Source of the DNA: Helicobacter pylori Shi112
GTDB lineage: Bacteria; Campylobacterota; Campylobacteria; Campylobacterales; Helicobacteraceae
Assembly: GCF_000277405.1 (NCBI RefSeq)
Contig: NC_017741.1
Location: forward strand, 434,001 to 498,000
DNA length: 64,000 nucleotides
Reading direction: 5' to 3'
The stretch's first letter is position 1; every line of letters starts with the position of its first letter. The notes under the pieces were generated by a model that was given only the letters and a program-made list of their open reading frames with translations, searched no databases and had not been told where the DNA came from. A program made the translations under genes and the position numbers. This document shows, in pieces, positions 1-8,936 of this stretch.

Positions 1-1479
1 CACTTTAACCTCGCTCATTTCTTTTAAGGGAGCGTTATTCTCTTTTGCGTATTCTACAATCCCTTTAGCGATGACATGTTCGCTGCTCTTTTCAATACTG
101 CCCGCTAAACTCAATAACTCTAATAATTCTATCTTAGAATGAACGCTTTTAACGACAGGCTTGCCGTTAGTGAGCGTGCCGGTTTTATCAAAAACGATCG
201 TATTGACTAGCCTTGCTTTTTCTAAACTTTTAGCGTCTTTAAAAAATAAGCCTAAAGAACTCGCTTTTTGGTTCGCTACTAAAATACTCATAGGCGTAGC
301 CAGCCCTAAAGCGCAAGGGCAAGAAATCACTAAAACCGACACAAACACTTCTAAAGCGATTCCAAAATTCCACCAAAAATCAGGCTTAGGCGCGATGATG
401 AGCCACACCACAAACGCTAAAATAGCGATAGCGATCACGCTTGGCACAAACACGCTTGAAACCTTATCCGCTAAGCGAGAAATCTCTGCCTTTGAGCTTT
501 GAGCGTTATGGATCATTTCTATGATTTGAGACAAGGTGCTGTTTTTGTTATTTTGCGTGGCTTTCATTAAAAAACTCGTGTGGCTATTGAGTGTCCCTGA
601 AAAGACTTTATCGCCGACTTTTTTATAAACTGGCAACGCTTCACCGCTTAACATGCTCTCATCTAATTCCCCTTCGCCCTCTATGATTTCGCCATCCACC
701 GCAATAGCGCTTCCAGGGAGGACTTTCAAAATATCCCCCACCACAATGCTATCCACTAAAACTTCAATCTGTTGGTTATTTTGCATTTTAAGGGCGGTTT
801 TTGGGGCGTTTTTCATCAAGGCTTGCATAGCGTCTAACGCTTTGTCTTTAGAAACATTTTCAATGCGTTTGCCCACCATCACAAACATTAAAATCACGCA
901 CACGCTCTCAAAATAATAATGCCCATAAGACCACTGGTTTGTATAAACCAAATACAATGGCCACAGGCTTGAAATTAAGGCAGCGCTTGTGCCTATGGCG
1001 ATAAGGCTACTCATGTTAGGCTGTCTGTGCCATAAGGCTTTAAACCCTTGAATGTAAAAATCCCTCCCCAAATGCATGACAATGAGCGCGCCTATAAGCT
1101 GTAAGCAAGCGTTTAAAAAATTACTATGATTATCAATCGTAAGCAAGCTTTCAGGTAAAAGGCTAGGACTAAGCATCGCCCCCATAGAAAGATACACCAC
1201 AAAAAGCGTGAAAACGACCGCCAACGCTAATTTAACATTAGGGCTGAAAAATCCTTTTTTTTCTTTTGCCAGAGTTTTTTTAGGGCTATAGCCTAGCTTT
1301 TCAATGAGCTTGAAAATTTCGTCTAAATTGGTTTGGTTTTCGTCAAATTCAATATTAGCGCTCTTATTTAAAAGGCTCACTTCTATTTTTTTCACAAAAC
1401 TCTTACGCCCTAAAGAGCGTTCAATCCCACTAGAACACGCCGTGCAAGTCATTCCCTCTATGTAAAAAGATTCTTTCAT
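1..1479 (-). CDS. copA: Copper-translocating P1B-type ATPase CopA (3' part missing, runs off the left edge)
   Basis: This inner-membrane ATPase exports copper. The 493 codons present are the N-terminal two thirds of a protein usually near 740 residues. Visible are the N-terminal metal-binding motif MTCTAC (Cys12, Cys15), several hydrophobic segments, the metal-channel motif CPC at 387-389, and the phosphorylation motif DKTGT with Asp431. The ATP-binding domain continues beyond base 1. The start codon overlaps the pssA stop by four bases, so the two are probably translationally coupled. The small copper chaperone copP would be expected further left. Confidence 0.95.
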   Translation of the reverse strand, partial: MKESFYIEGMTCTACSSGIERSLGRKSFVKKIEVSLLNKSANIEFDENQTNLDEIFKLIEKLGYSPKKTLAKEKKGFFSPNVKLALAVVFTLFVVYLSMGAMLSPSLLPESLLTIDNHSNFLNACLQLIGALIVMHLGRDFYIQGFKALWHRQPNMSSLIAIGTSAALISSLWPLYLVYTNQWSYGHYYFESVCVILMFVMVGKRIENVSKDKALDAMQALMKNAPKTALKMQNNQQIEVLVDSIVVGDILKVLPGSAIAVDGEIIEGEGELDESMLSGEALPVYKKVGDKVFSGTLNSHTSFLMKATQNNKNSTLSQIIEMIHNAQSSKAEISRLADKVSSVFVPSVIAIAILAFVVWLIIAPKPDFWWNFGIALEVFVSVLVISCPCALGLATPMSILVANQKASSLGLFFKDAKSLEKARLVNTIVFDKTGTLTNGKPVVKSVHSKIELLELLSLAGSIEKSSEHVIAKGIVEYAKENNAPLKEMSEVKV

Positions 1480-2189
1480 GTGCTTTTATTTTTATTAAAA
1501 ATAATTTTTACCATTAAAAAGAGCCACCGAATGATGCCATAAATCAAATACAACCCCATAAACACGCTTAAAGTCTCTAAAGGGCGCACAAACACTAACG
1601 ATAAAAAAATCAACACTAAGATGAAAAGCTTGAGATTCCATTTGACTTTTTTAAAATTAGGGTAGCGGATATTGCTCACCATAAGCACCCCCAATAAGGC
1701 AATGAAGCCTAAAAATAACTTTTCTGTATTTCCTTCTAAAAAATGGTATTTGTTATCCAGTAACACGCAAAGCACCACCAATACCGCCGCAGCAGGAATA
1801 GGGATACCGATGAAAGAATAGGGGTCGCTTGTGTTGGTGCTGATATTGAATCGCGCCAATCGTATCGCTCCAAAAATCACAAACAACGCACTCACCGCCA
1901 TGCCTATGCGCCCAAAGTTATACCCCACATAAAAGTAAGTGATTAAGCTTGGGGCCACTCCAAAAGCGACCACATCAGCCAGAGAGTCAAATTCAATGCC
2001 AAACTTGCTAGTGGTGTTGGTAAGCCTTGCGACACGCCCATCAAGCCCATCTAAAATAAGGCTCGCTACCACTAACCAGCATGCCATGACAAATTGATAA
2101 CTGGAAGCGTAAAAAATACTCATCATGCCTAAAAAAATACTGCTAGCGGTGAAAAGATTAGGGAAAAGATAGAGAGGGTTAATAGGCAT
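1476..2189 (-). CDS. pssA: CDP-diacylglycerol--serine O-phosphatidyltransferase
   Basis: This membrane enzyme makes phosphatidylserine, the precursor of phosphatidylethanolamine. The 237-residue protein has several transmembrane segments and the complete CDP-alcohol phosphotransferase signature DG-x2-AR-x8-G-x3-D-x3-D at residues 50-72 (Asp50, Asp68, Asp72). It starts ATG CCT ATT AAC and overlaps the small upstream frame by 11 bases. It lies between ftsH and copA in one operon. The second member of this family in the window, pgsA, carries the same signature. Confidence 0.95.
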   Translation of the reverse strand: MPINPLYLFPNLFTASSIFLGMMSIFYASSYQFVMACWLVVASLILDGLDGRVARLTNTTSKFGIEFDSLADVVAFGVAPSLITYFYVGYNFGRIGMAVSALFVIFGAIRLARFNISTNTSDPYSFIGIPIPAAAVLVVLCVLLDNKYHFLEGNTEKLFLGFIALLGVLMVSNIRYPNFKKVKWNLKLFILVLIFLSLVFVRPLETLSVFMGLYLIYGIIRWLFLMVKIIFNKNKST

Positions 2190-2433
2190 TAGAAGCTCTT
2201 TTTAACTTGGCTTTTAGAATGGGAATAAAAACGATTTTAAAATCCATTGTGGGGATAAAAACCTCACAAGCGTTAAAAAACTTACAAGGAAAGAGCGTTA
2301 GAGCGAACGCTTTATAACGCTGTTGATAAGCATGAGTTTTTAGAAAACAAAGTCTAAAAAAAAACTCTAAACAAACAGAATGTTTGTAATAAGGCTTTAA
2401 ACCCTTATCAAAAATCCGTTTGTAAGCTCGCAC
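2179..2433 (-). CDS. Hypothetical small protein between ftsH and pssA
   Basis: This is an 84-codon frame that begins with GTG two bases after the ftsH stop and overlaps pssA by 11 bases. The predicted protein is rich in Phe, Lys, Ala and Cys and shows no domain I recognise. The position fills the only gap in the operon and matches the place of HP1070 in 26695 as I remember it. It could equally be a fortuitous open frame in an untranslated spacer. Its amino-acid composition is not convincing. Confidence 0.35.
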   Translation of the reverse strand: MRAYKRIFDKGLKPYYKHSVCLEFFFRLCFLKTHAYQQRYKAFALTLFPCKFFNACEVFIPTMDFKIVFIPILKAKLKRASNAY

Positions 2434-2435
2434 TC

Positions 2436-4334
2436 TTAACTCGCTTGCTCTTCTAAAGGGATCAAACGGCTTTCTAAATTGTTGGCGGCTTCGTATTCGC
2501 TGATGATTTCACGCACCCTTTCGCCTGTAATGACTTCTTTGTCAAACAATTCTTTGACCATGATTTCAATCGCTTCTCTATAGTCGCTTAAGGTTTGTTT
2601 GACATGCTTATAGCGTTCTTCTAGCAGGTTTTTAATGAAAAGATCCATTTCTTCTGCGGTCTTTTCGCTAAATTCCCTACTGCTTCCATAACCACCTCCT
2701 AAAAAGGCGTTCCGTTGCTTTTCTAATACCATAAGCCCACTGACACTGCTCATGCCGTAGTAACTCACCATGCCTTTAATAATATCAGTCGCTCTTTCTA
2801 AATCGTTGCTCGCACCGGTAGAAATTTCTTCCAAAAAGACATCTTCAGCCGCTCTCCCGCCTAAAAGCACATCAATTTCAGCGATGAGTTCGTGTTTTTG
2901 CATCAAGTATTTGTTTTCTTCAGGCGTGTTAAGGGTGTAGCCTAAAGCCGCCATGCCCCTTGGAATGATAGAGACTTTATTCACCCTAGCGCTCCCTTTA
3001 GTCATTTCAGAAATCACGGCATGCCCGCTTTCATGATAAGCGACGATTTTCTTTTCTTTAGGGCTGATGCGCCTGCTTTTCTTTTCTAACCCTGCAATCC
3101 CTCTTTCAACCGCTTCTTTTAAATGTTGTTGCCTGACTTCTTTTTGGTTGTTTCTTCCTGCTAAAAGCGCGGCTTCATTGATGATATTCGCTAAATCCGC
3201 CCCCGCAAGGCCTGCGGTGAGTTTGGCGACTTCTTGCAAATTCACATCATTAGCGAGTTTCACGCCCTTAATATGCACTTTTAAGATTTCCACCCTGCCA
3301 TTAAAATCAGGCTTATCCACTAAAACCTGCCTGTCAAAGCGCCCTGGACGCATTAAAGCTGGATCTAAGATTTCAGGGCGGTTCGTTGCGGCTAAGACAA
3401 TCACAGGCGCGTTTTCGCTCCCAAAACCATCCATTTCGGCTAAGAGCTGGTTTAAGGTTTGCTCTCTTTCATCGTTCCCGCTCACCACGCCTCCAGCCGC
3501 TCGGCTCTTACCTATGGCATCAATTTCATCAATAAAAATGATGCTAGGGGCTTGTTTTTTAGCGGTTTCAAACAAATCTCTAACCCTGCTTGCCCCTAAG
3601 CCCACAAACATTTCAATGAAACTGCTCCCTCCCATAGAGAAAAACGGCACATGCGCTTCGCCGGCCACCGCTTTTGCTAAAAGGGTTTTACCGGTTCCTG
3701 GAGGCCCTACTAATAACACGCCTTTAGGGATTTTAGCCCCTAAATTAGCGTATCGTTCGGGGTATTTTAAGAAATCTACGATTTCTACCACTTCTTCTTT
3801 GGCTTCTTCATTGCCTGCCATGTCATTAAAACGCACATTGGGTTTTTCAGCGTTAATGAGTTTTTTCGCACTCCCCATGCCAAAAATACCCCCACCCATA
3901 TTTTTTTGCATGCGGTTTGCCATAAACATCCATAGCCCTAAAATCACTAAAATAGGCATGAGCCACCCTAACATGTCCGTAAAAAAGTTAGACTCGCTAA
4001 AACCAGAATAATTGATTTTTTTCTCGTCTAACAAAGGCACTAAGGTCAAATCAGGCACTCGTTTAGCGATATAAATCACACGATTGTTACCCTCTTTATG
4101 GCTGGCTTTGATCAAAGTTTGACCGATACTCACATTTTCCACTTCATTGTTACTGATGAGCTGTTTGATTTCATGGTAGCTCACATTTTTAGTGCTAGAA
4201 GCTAAGAAATTGTCCGAAAAACTGCCATCAGAATTGAAAGAGCGTAGGAAAAAGATGAGTAAAATCCCTCCAAGAACCGCAAGGATAATGGGACTTTGAA
4301 AAAAAGGTTTTTTAGGTTCGTTCGTTGGTTTCAT
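2436..4334 (-). CDS. ftsH: ATP-dependent zinc metalloprotease FtsH
   Basis: This membrane-anchored AAA+ protease degrades misfolded and regulatory membrane proteins. The 632-residue protein has two N-terminal transmembrane helices (about 15-31 and 121-140) flanking a periplasmic loop. The AAA domain carries Walker A GPPGTGKT at 210-217, Walker B ending IFIDEID near 266-272, and arginine-finger motif RPGRFDR. The peptidase domain has the zinc site HESGH at 434-438 and a third acidic ligand region near Asp511. The length is normal. It follows prmA by eight bases. Confidence 0.98.
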   Translation of the reverse strand: MKPTNEPKKPFFQSPIILAVLGGILLIFFLRSFNSDGSFSDNFLASSTKNVSYHEIKQLISNNEVENVSIGQTLIKASHKEGNNRVIYIAKRVPDLTLVPLLDEKKINYSGFSESNFFTDMLGWLMPILVILGLWMFMANRMQKNMGGGIFGMGSAKKLINAEKPNVRFNDMAGNEEAKEEVVEIVDFLKYPERYANLGAKIPKGVLLVGPPGTGKTLLAKAVAGEAHVPFFSMGGSSFIEMFVGLGASRVRDLFETAKKQAPSIIFIDEIDAIGKSRAAGGVVSGNDEREQTLNQLLAEMDGFGSENAPVIVLAATNRPEILDPALMRPGRFDRQVLVDKPDFNGRVEILKVHIKGVKLANDVNLQEVAKLTAGLAGADLANIINEAALLAGRNNQKEVRQQHLKEAVERGIAGLEKKSRRISPKEKKIVAYHESGHAVISEMTKGSARVNKVSIIPRGMAALGYTLNTPEENKYLMQKHELIAEIDVLLGGRAAEDVFLEEISTGASNDLERATDIIKGMVSYYGMSSVSGLMVLEKQRNAFLGGGYGSSREFSEKTAEEMDLFIKNLLEERYKHVKQTLSDYREAIEIMVKELFDKEVITGERVREIISEYEAANNLESRLIPLEEQAS

Positions 4335-4342
4335 TATAATCC

Positions 4343-5332
4343 TTAATTTATTGATTGTTTTTTAAGCAATTTTAGAGCGACCCATTCGTTACGCTGTCGT
4401 TGCTCTAAAACCTCAAATCCATTATAATAGATCTGTAAAACAGAGTTTAAATGGGTTTCTAAAATCCCTGATAAAATAAGAGTGTGGTTACAAAGCCGCA
4501 CAAATTCACTATACAAACTCTTAATCACATCAGCGACAATGTTCGCTACAATAATATCAAAACGCCCTTCAATTTTTTGCGTAGAGCCATGAATGACTTT
4601 ATCTTGCGCTAATAGGGTGATTTGATTCAGGCTAAAATTTTTTAGGGTTTCTTCAACGGCTAAACTATCCGTATCGCAAGCGCTTAAAGCGCTAACGCCT
4701 TGTTTTTTTAAAGCGATGCTTAAAATCCCGCTCCCACAGCCCACATCTAAAGCGTTTTTGCGTTTTAAATCAAGGTTAGAGAGCAATTCCAAACACATAG
4801 AAGTGCTTTCATGATGGCCTGATCCAAAGGCAAGAGCCGGATCAATCATTATGCTATCATCTGTAGCGACATGGCTTGGTTTTTGATGCCAGCTAGAGTA
4901 TATGTAAAATTTGGCGCATTGCACCGGCAAAATAGCTTGTTTGTAGGCTTCTAGCCAGTCTTTTGAGGCCAGATTGCGTGAAAGATAGAAAAAATCAAAC
5001 CCGCTTTGCAGGTTTTGTTGCAAGCTCAAACAAAACGCTTCTAATGCTGGAATGAGCAAGTCGTTCAAATCCTTTTGAGAGCGTAAGATAACGAAATTTT
5101 TGAGGTGTGGGGGTTTTTCTTTTAAATTTTCTTTTAAAGGGTCATGAGTGGCGAAATAATGCCAACTGGATTGGCTTATAAATTCAATGGTTTCTTTATC
5201 GTCAAACGCTTTTAAATTTTCTAGGCTTGATTCTTCTAAGGCTAGATGCGTGGTGTCTAAAAGAAAGCTCTCAAAAAGCTCTTGCTCCTTAGGAAAGATA
5301 AAGAAAAACTCATAATACATTGGCTTTAACAC
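4343..5332 (-). CDS. prmA: Ribosomal protein L11 methyltransferase PrmA
   Basis: This enzyme uses S-adenosylmethionine to methylate ribosomal protein L11. The 329-residue protein has the PrmA landmark DPALAFGSGHHEST (about 164-177), directly before the SAM-binding loop DVGCGSG at 196-202. The later motif ANIVADVI takes the place of the catalytic NPPY-type loop, as is usual in this family. It begins on the base next to the cheY1 stop and precedes ftsH, so it is a middle gene of the cheY1 operon. Confidence 0.93.
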   Translation of the reverse strand: MLKPMYYEFFFIFPKEQELFESFLLDTTHLALEESSLENLKAFDDKETIEFISQSSWHYFATHDPLKENLKEKPPHLKNFVILRSQKDLNDLLIPALEAFCLSLQQNLQSGFDFFYLSRNLASKDWLEAYKQAILPVQCAKFYIYSSWHQKPSHVATDDSIMIDPALAFGSGHHESTSMCLELLSNLDLKRKNALDVGCGSGILSIALKKQGVSALSACDTDSLAVEETLKNFSLNQITLLAQDKVIHGSTQKIEGRFDIIVANIVADVIKSLYSEFVRLCNHTLILSGILETHLNSVLQIYYNGFEVLEQRQRNEWVALKLLKKQSIN

Positions 5333-5707
5333 TCAATCGTTTGTCCCTAAAACAACCTCTAATTTTTCTTTCAAAACTTGGGGGGTAAAAGGCTTCACAA
5401 TGTAGTTATTCACGCCCGCTTTCAAAGCCGTAATGACCTCAGCCTTACCGCCCTCTGTGGTGATCATAATAATAGGGATTTCTTTAAACCGCTCATCCGC
5501 ACGCACCTTTATAACGAGATCCAAGCCGTTCATTTCAGGCATGTTCCAATCTGTGATAAGCACCTTAGTGTCCGCATTAGCGTTTAGTTTCTCCCAAGCT
5601 TCCACCCCATGCTCAGCTTCTAAAACATCTTCATAGCCTAAGCGTGAAAGTGTGTTTTTAATAATTCTCCTCATAGTTGAGCTATCATCTACTACCAGTA
5701 GTTTCAA
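5333..5707 (-). CDS. cheY1: Chemotaxis response regulator CheY1
   Basis: This single-domain receiver is phosphorylated by CheA and binds the flagellar switch to change rotation. The 124-residue protein keeps the acidic pocket (Asp7, Asp8), the phosphoacceptor Asp53 in the sequence LITDWNMPE, the conserved Thr in MITTEGG, and the Lys of the IVKPF motif. The start codon is TTG at 5705-5707, preceded by a good ribosome site (AAAAGGAGAAGCGC). It is the first gene of a minus-strand operon that also holds prmA, ftsH, pssA and copA. Confidence 0.97.
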   Translation of the reverse strand: MKLLVVDDSSTMRRIIKNTLSRLGYEDVLEAEHGVEAWEKLNANADTKVLITDWNMPEMNGLDLVIKVRADERFKEIPIIMITTEGGKAEVITALKAGVNNYIVKPFTPQVLKEKLEVVLGTND

Positions 5708-5997
5708 AGCGCTTCTCCTTTTAAGATTGCATTTAAATTAGGCTCTTTTTAAACAGCCAAAGCGTCTCTAACGCCTTATAATAATAAATCGTTCCAAATA
5801 ATAGCATGTTTTGATTAAAATTACCTTGACCGACAATAATCATTGGCTAAATGGAGCGTTCAATGAGCGTTCCTATTTGTAAAAAAATTTAGTTTGTTTG
5901 CTATGATAATCGTTTAAAAGTAATAAAATAACTCTTTGAGTGCAATAAAGGGTCATTGGATGGTTTGAAAAAAGAAAGACAAGGATTTTGCAAGTAA

Positions 5998-6600
5998 GTG
6001 TATTATTTAAGAATTTTAATACTGAGTATAAGTTTTTTAAATATTTTAAATGCTGAAAATTTGAGTTATATGTCTTCTTCTTATCAAGTGGGCATGGTGT
6101 TTATGCGCCCTTTAAACACCAACAAGCTTTTACAAGGGGCTTCAATCCTTCAAGGCTATGAAGTGAATCCTAAAAACGATTGGGCTTATTCTAGGTATTA
6201 TTTCTTTATAGATTATGGTAATGTGCTTTTTAACAATGATTCTACTTTACAAGCGAACATGTTCACTTATGGGGTGGGAGGGGATTTTATGGTCGCCTAC
6301 GCTAAAAACCCTATCAACCGCTGGGCTTTTTTCTTTGGCTTGCAACTGGCCGCTAACACATGGATACTCAACAATAAAGTCAAAGATTTGGTGGTGAATA
6401 CTTGGGATTCATTAAAAGATTTCAATTTTCGTAACACTTATTTCAGGGCTATTGGGAAATTTGGGGTGCAGTTTCGCACGATCGTTTTGTATCATAAGGT
6501 GGATGTGGAAATTGGCATGAAAATCTTTCTAACCCCTGAAAGGCGCAGTTTGTTTGAAAGGAGCTTTTTGTTTTTTGTTTCGCATTCGTGGCATTTTTAA
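5998..6600 (+). CDS. Small Hop-related outer-membrane protein
   Basis: The 200-residue protein starts with GTG and has a signal peptide that likely ends at ILNA-EN near residue 20. The rest resembles the C-terminal beta-barrel part of H. pylori Hop adhesins: a YSRYYFFIDYG segment, alternating aromatic strands, and a terminal phenylalanine (HSWHF) as the barrel-assembly signal. It corresponds in position to HP1066. The 290-base spacer before it (5708-5997) is AT-rich and must hold divergent promoters for this gene and cheY1, but I could not fix either one. No passenger domain is present, so an adhesin role is not supported. Confidence 0.85.
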   Translation: MYYLRILILSISFLNILNAENLSYMSSSYQVGMVFMRPLNTNKLLQGASILQGYEVNPKNDWAYSRYYFFIDYGNVLFNNDSTLQANMFTYGVGGDFMVAYAKNPINRWAFFFGLQLAANTWILNNKVKDLVVNTWDSLKDFNFRNTYFRAIGKFGVQFRTIVLYHKVDVEIGMKIFLTPERRSLFERSFLFFVSHSWHF

Positions 6601-6601
6601 A

Positions 6602-6689
6602 TGGCGGAGAGAGAGGGATTCGAACCCTCGAAGGCTTGCACCTTACACGCGTTCCAGGCGTGCTCCTTCAACCACTCGGACATCTCCCC
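6602..6689 (-). tRNA. tRNA-Ser (anticodon GGA)
   Basis: The minus strand folds as a class II tRNA of 88 bases with encoded CCA. The acceptor strands GGGGAGA and TCTCTCC pair with one G-U. The anticodon loop is CTGGAAC, giving GGA. A long variable arm follows, and the T arm has the loop GTTCGAAT. It lies between the outer-membrane protein gene and a hypothetical gene. A TATAAT box sits just upstream on the same strand. Confidence 0.97.
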
Positions 6690-6702
6690 TTAAAAAGGGT
6701 TT

Positions 6703-6708
6703 ATTATA
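6703..6708 (-). promoter_or_regulatory. -10 box of the tRNA-Ser gene
   Basis: On the minus strand this is TATAAT, placed so that transcription would begin about seven bases later, near 6697, just before the tRNA 5' end at 6689. H. pylori vegetative promoters are recognised mainly by such a -10 box. No clear -35 is seen. Confidence 0.7.
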
Positions 6709-6731
6709 ACTAAGATTTGTTTAAAAAGGGC

Positions 6732-7139
6732 TTATTTTAAAAGGAGTGAATCCTTAGAAATAACGCCATCAACCTGATTTTTAGCGCAAATTTCCCACAA
6801 CTCTGTATCGTTTAAATCCATAGAAAACAAAATTTTGCTATCTAGTAAGTAATTAGTGGCGTGTTGTTGGGCGAGTATAGCTTGTTTAATATCCTTAAAA
6901 ATACAATAGAGCGGTTTGAAAGCGTTGAATAAAAAAAAGGTGTCTGTTTCTATTTTGTGCGATAAAAAGATCACGCTAAAATGGACGCTATTTTCACAGC
7001 AATATTTGGCTAATTCCAAATTTTTTGGGTGTGCTTCAAAACATACTATATCGTTATTGGTGCTAGAATGAACGCCGTCGGTGTTTTTAATGAAAATAAA
7101 ACGATCGCTAGGGATTAAAGGGTGTCCTAAAATAAGCAT
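6732..7139 (-). CDS. Hypothetical protein (HP1065-like)
   Basis: This is a 135-residue soluble protein of unknown role. No signal peptide or membrane segment is visible. It opens MLILGHPLIPSDRF and ends KNQVDGVISKDSLLLK. It contains several Cys residues and alternating hydrophobic stretches that could form an alpha/beta fold. It starts two bases after the stop of the following small gene on the same strand, so it is the last member of the tat-queA-rsmG run. I do not recognise a family. Confidence 0.75.
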   Translation of the reverse strand: MLILGHPLIPSDRFIFIKNTDGVHSSTNNDIVCFEAHPKNLELAKYCCENSVHFSVIFLSHKIETDTFFLFNAFKPLYCIFKDIKQAILAQQHATNYLLDSKILFSMDLNDTELWEICAKNQVDGVISKDSLLLK

Positions 7140-7141
7140 AT

Positions 7142-7372
7142 TTACCTCTTATCTTTCAAACAAGTTTCACTGCAATACGCCACCGCCCCGCTATAAATAG
7201 CGTCTTTGCTAGAAACATAGGTTTGGCATTTAGAGCATACAATCATGTGATCTTCTAATTCTTTAGGGGTTTGTTGCGTATAAGAGTGGTTGTCTTTAAG
7301 GGGTTTTTGTCTCAAAAACAAACGCCATAAAACCCACACAATAATGAGTAGGGGGATTAAAATTCTTAACAT
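7142..7372 (-). CDS. Small membrane-anchored zinc-ribbon-like protein (HP1064-like)
   Basis: The 76-residue protein has one N-terminal transmembrane helix (IPLLIIVWVLWRLFL) and a C-terminal four-cysteine motif, CSKC near 46-49 and CSETC near 67-71. This resembles the short PP0621-type proteins with a putative metal-binding knuckle. I chose the ATG at 7370-7372 over a longer frame from 7423 because AAAGGAAAG lies at the right distance and the resulting seven-base overlap with the rsmG stop suits coupled translation. Function unknown. Confidence 0.75.
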   Translation of the reverse strand: MLRILIPLLIIVWVLWRLFLRQKPLKDNHSYTQQTPKELEDHMIVCSKCQTYVSSKDAIYSGAVAYCSETCLKDKR

Positions 7373-7902
7373 AAACTTTCCTTTGATTTGTAAAAATAAA
7401 TACGCCTTTGATGCATAAAGCATTCTGTGTCTTTACAAGCGATTTCATCTTTTAACTGCTCGCCTTTATAAAATAAAAAATACCCCTTATCTTTTAGGAA
7501 GCGTTGGCTTTTTTCTATCAAAAAAGAAGAGCTAGCGACCGCTCTAGAAGTGATTAAATCCACTTGTAAAAGATTTTGGTAATCTTCTAAACGCTTTTTA
7601 ACAATTTCAATATTTCTTAAAGGCAAAACGCTTTTAAGGTAGCTTAAAAAAGCCGCTCTTTTTATTCTTGGCTCTAAAAGAATGAATTTGACTTCAGGTT
7701 TTTCAAGGGCTAAAGGGATAGCAGGAAGTCCCGCCCCGCTCCCAATATCCAAACAACTTTTAAAATCTTTGATAAATTCTAAGGGTTTTAGAGCGTCTGT
7801 GATCTGGGGTTCTAACTCGCTTAAATGTTTCGCGCCGCTCAAGTTGTGCGTTTGATTCCATTCTAAAAGGATGCGCGCATAGTCTTGCAATAAGGGGTTC
7901 AT
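7366..7902 (-). CDS. rsmG: 16S rRNA (guanine-N7) methyltransferase RsmG (GidB)
   Basis: This enzyme methylates the N7 position of G527 (E. coli numbering) in 16S rRNA. The 178-residue protein has the family's N-terminal NQTHNLSG motif and the SAM-binding loop LDIGSGAGLPAIP at 51-63, followed by an acidic residue in LLEPRIKRAAF and the TSRAVAS segment. It is slightly shorter than the E. coli enzyme. It overlaps queA by four bases and the next small gene by seven. Confidence 0.95.
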   Translation of the reverse strand: MNPLLQDYARILLEWNQTHNLSGAKHLSELEPQITDALKPLEFIKDFKSCLDIGSGAGLPAIPLALEKPEVKFILLEPRIKRAAFLSYLKSVLPLRNIEIVKKRLEDYQNLLQVDLITSRAVASSSFLIEKSQRFLKDKGYFLFYKGEQLKDEIACKDTECFMHQRRIYFYKSKESLC

Positions 7903-8936
7903 AAAATCAGCATCCCATCGCCATAAGAATAAAAACGATACTTCTTTTCTATGGCTATTTGATAGATTTCTTTGGTTTTTTCTAAGCCTATCATCGCGCT
8001 TACAAGCATTAAAAGGCTTGATTTGGGCAAATGGAAATTGGTGAGTAAATAATTAACATGCAAAATAGGATTAGCAAGATGCAAGAATATATCGCATTCA
8101 AACGCCTCTTGATTAGGGTTTTCTAAACGCTTAAAGTATTCCACGCTCCTTAAAGCGGTCGTGCCGATGCATAAAATCTCTTGGGTTTTTTGCAAAATTT
8201 CTTGGCTCTTTTTAGGAATGCGTAAAACTTCTGTATGGATTTGATGCTCTCTAATATCCTTAGTTTCTACTCCAAGAAAAGTCCCAGCCCCCACATGCAA
8301 GGTTAAAAAAGCATGCTTGAAATCTTTCAATAATTTTTCTAAGGTATTTTGAGAAAAATGCAATGATGCTGTAGGGGCAGCCACCGCACCCATGTGTTTA
8401 GCGAACACGCTCTGGTATTCATGCGTATCCAAACTTTCATCCGCTCTTTTAATATAAGGGGGTAAGGGCATATGCCCGTATTGCTCTAAAAGTTTTAAGA
8501 TATTCGCTTGATTTAAGGGGGTTTTATTGCCATAAAAAGCGATCAAGCGCTGGCCGTTATGAAGCAATTCCAAAACTTCAGCGTGATAATTTGCATCAAA
8601 AAAGATTTTGTCCCCCACTTTGATCTTGCCCTTGATTTGAGTTAGAGCGGTATTATCTTTAAAAAAGCGGTGGAAAAACACTTCGGTTGTTTTTGATGGC
8701 AAAAAGGCATGCTTAGAACCAAAAAGCCTGGCCTTAATCACTTTAGTGTCGTTCAACACCACAAGGGCGTTTTTAGGGAAAAAATCTAAAACATGCTCAA
8801 AAGTGGTGTGCGTGATTTTTTGCGAACGCCTTTCATATACGAGTAATTTAGCCTTTTCTTTGGGCAAAATGGGGTAGTTTGCGATCAATTCCTTAGGCAA
8901 ATCATAATCATAGCTTTCTAAATCAAATTCTTTCAA
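7899..8936 (-). CDS. queA: S-adenosylmethionine:tRNA ribosyltransferase-isomerase QueA
   Basis: QueA builds epoxyqueuosine in tRNAs with GUN anticodons by moving the ribosyl part of SAM onto preQ1. The 345-residue protein opens with FDLESYDYDLPKELIA and contains the family motifs VLNDTKVIKARLFG, GAVAAPTASLHF, HVGAGTF and TNFHLPKSSLLMLVSA. Length and motif order are those of a full enzyme. It begins on the base after the tatC stop. A four-base overlap links it to rsmG. Confidence 0.96.
   Translation of the reverse strand: MKEFDLESYDYDLPKELIANYPILPKEKAKLLVYERRSQKITHTTFEHVLDFFPKNALVVLNDTKVIKARLFGSKHAFLPSKTTEVFFHRFFKDNTALTQIKGKIKVGDKIFFDANYHAEVLELLHNGQRLIAFYGNKTPLNQANILKLLEQYGHMPLPPYIKRADESLDTHEYQSVFAKHMGAVAAPTASLHFSQNTLEKLLKDFKHAFLTLHVGAGTFLGVETKDIREHQIHTEVLRIPKKSQEILQKTQEILCIGTTALRSVEYFKRLENPNQEAFECDIFLHLANPILHVNYLLTNFHLPKSSLLMLVSAMIGLEKTKEIYQIAIEKKYRFYSYGDGMLIL

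Noticed and set aside
3067..4011. 314-codon open frame on the plus strand opposite ftsH
   Set aside because: It lies wholly within ftsH on the other strand, and its composition (Ser/Lys/Pro-rich) is the shadow of the AAA domain codons.
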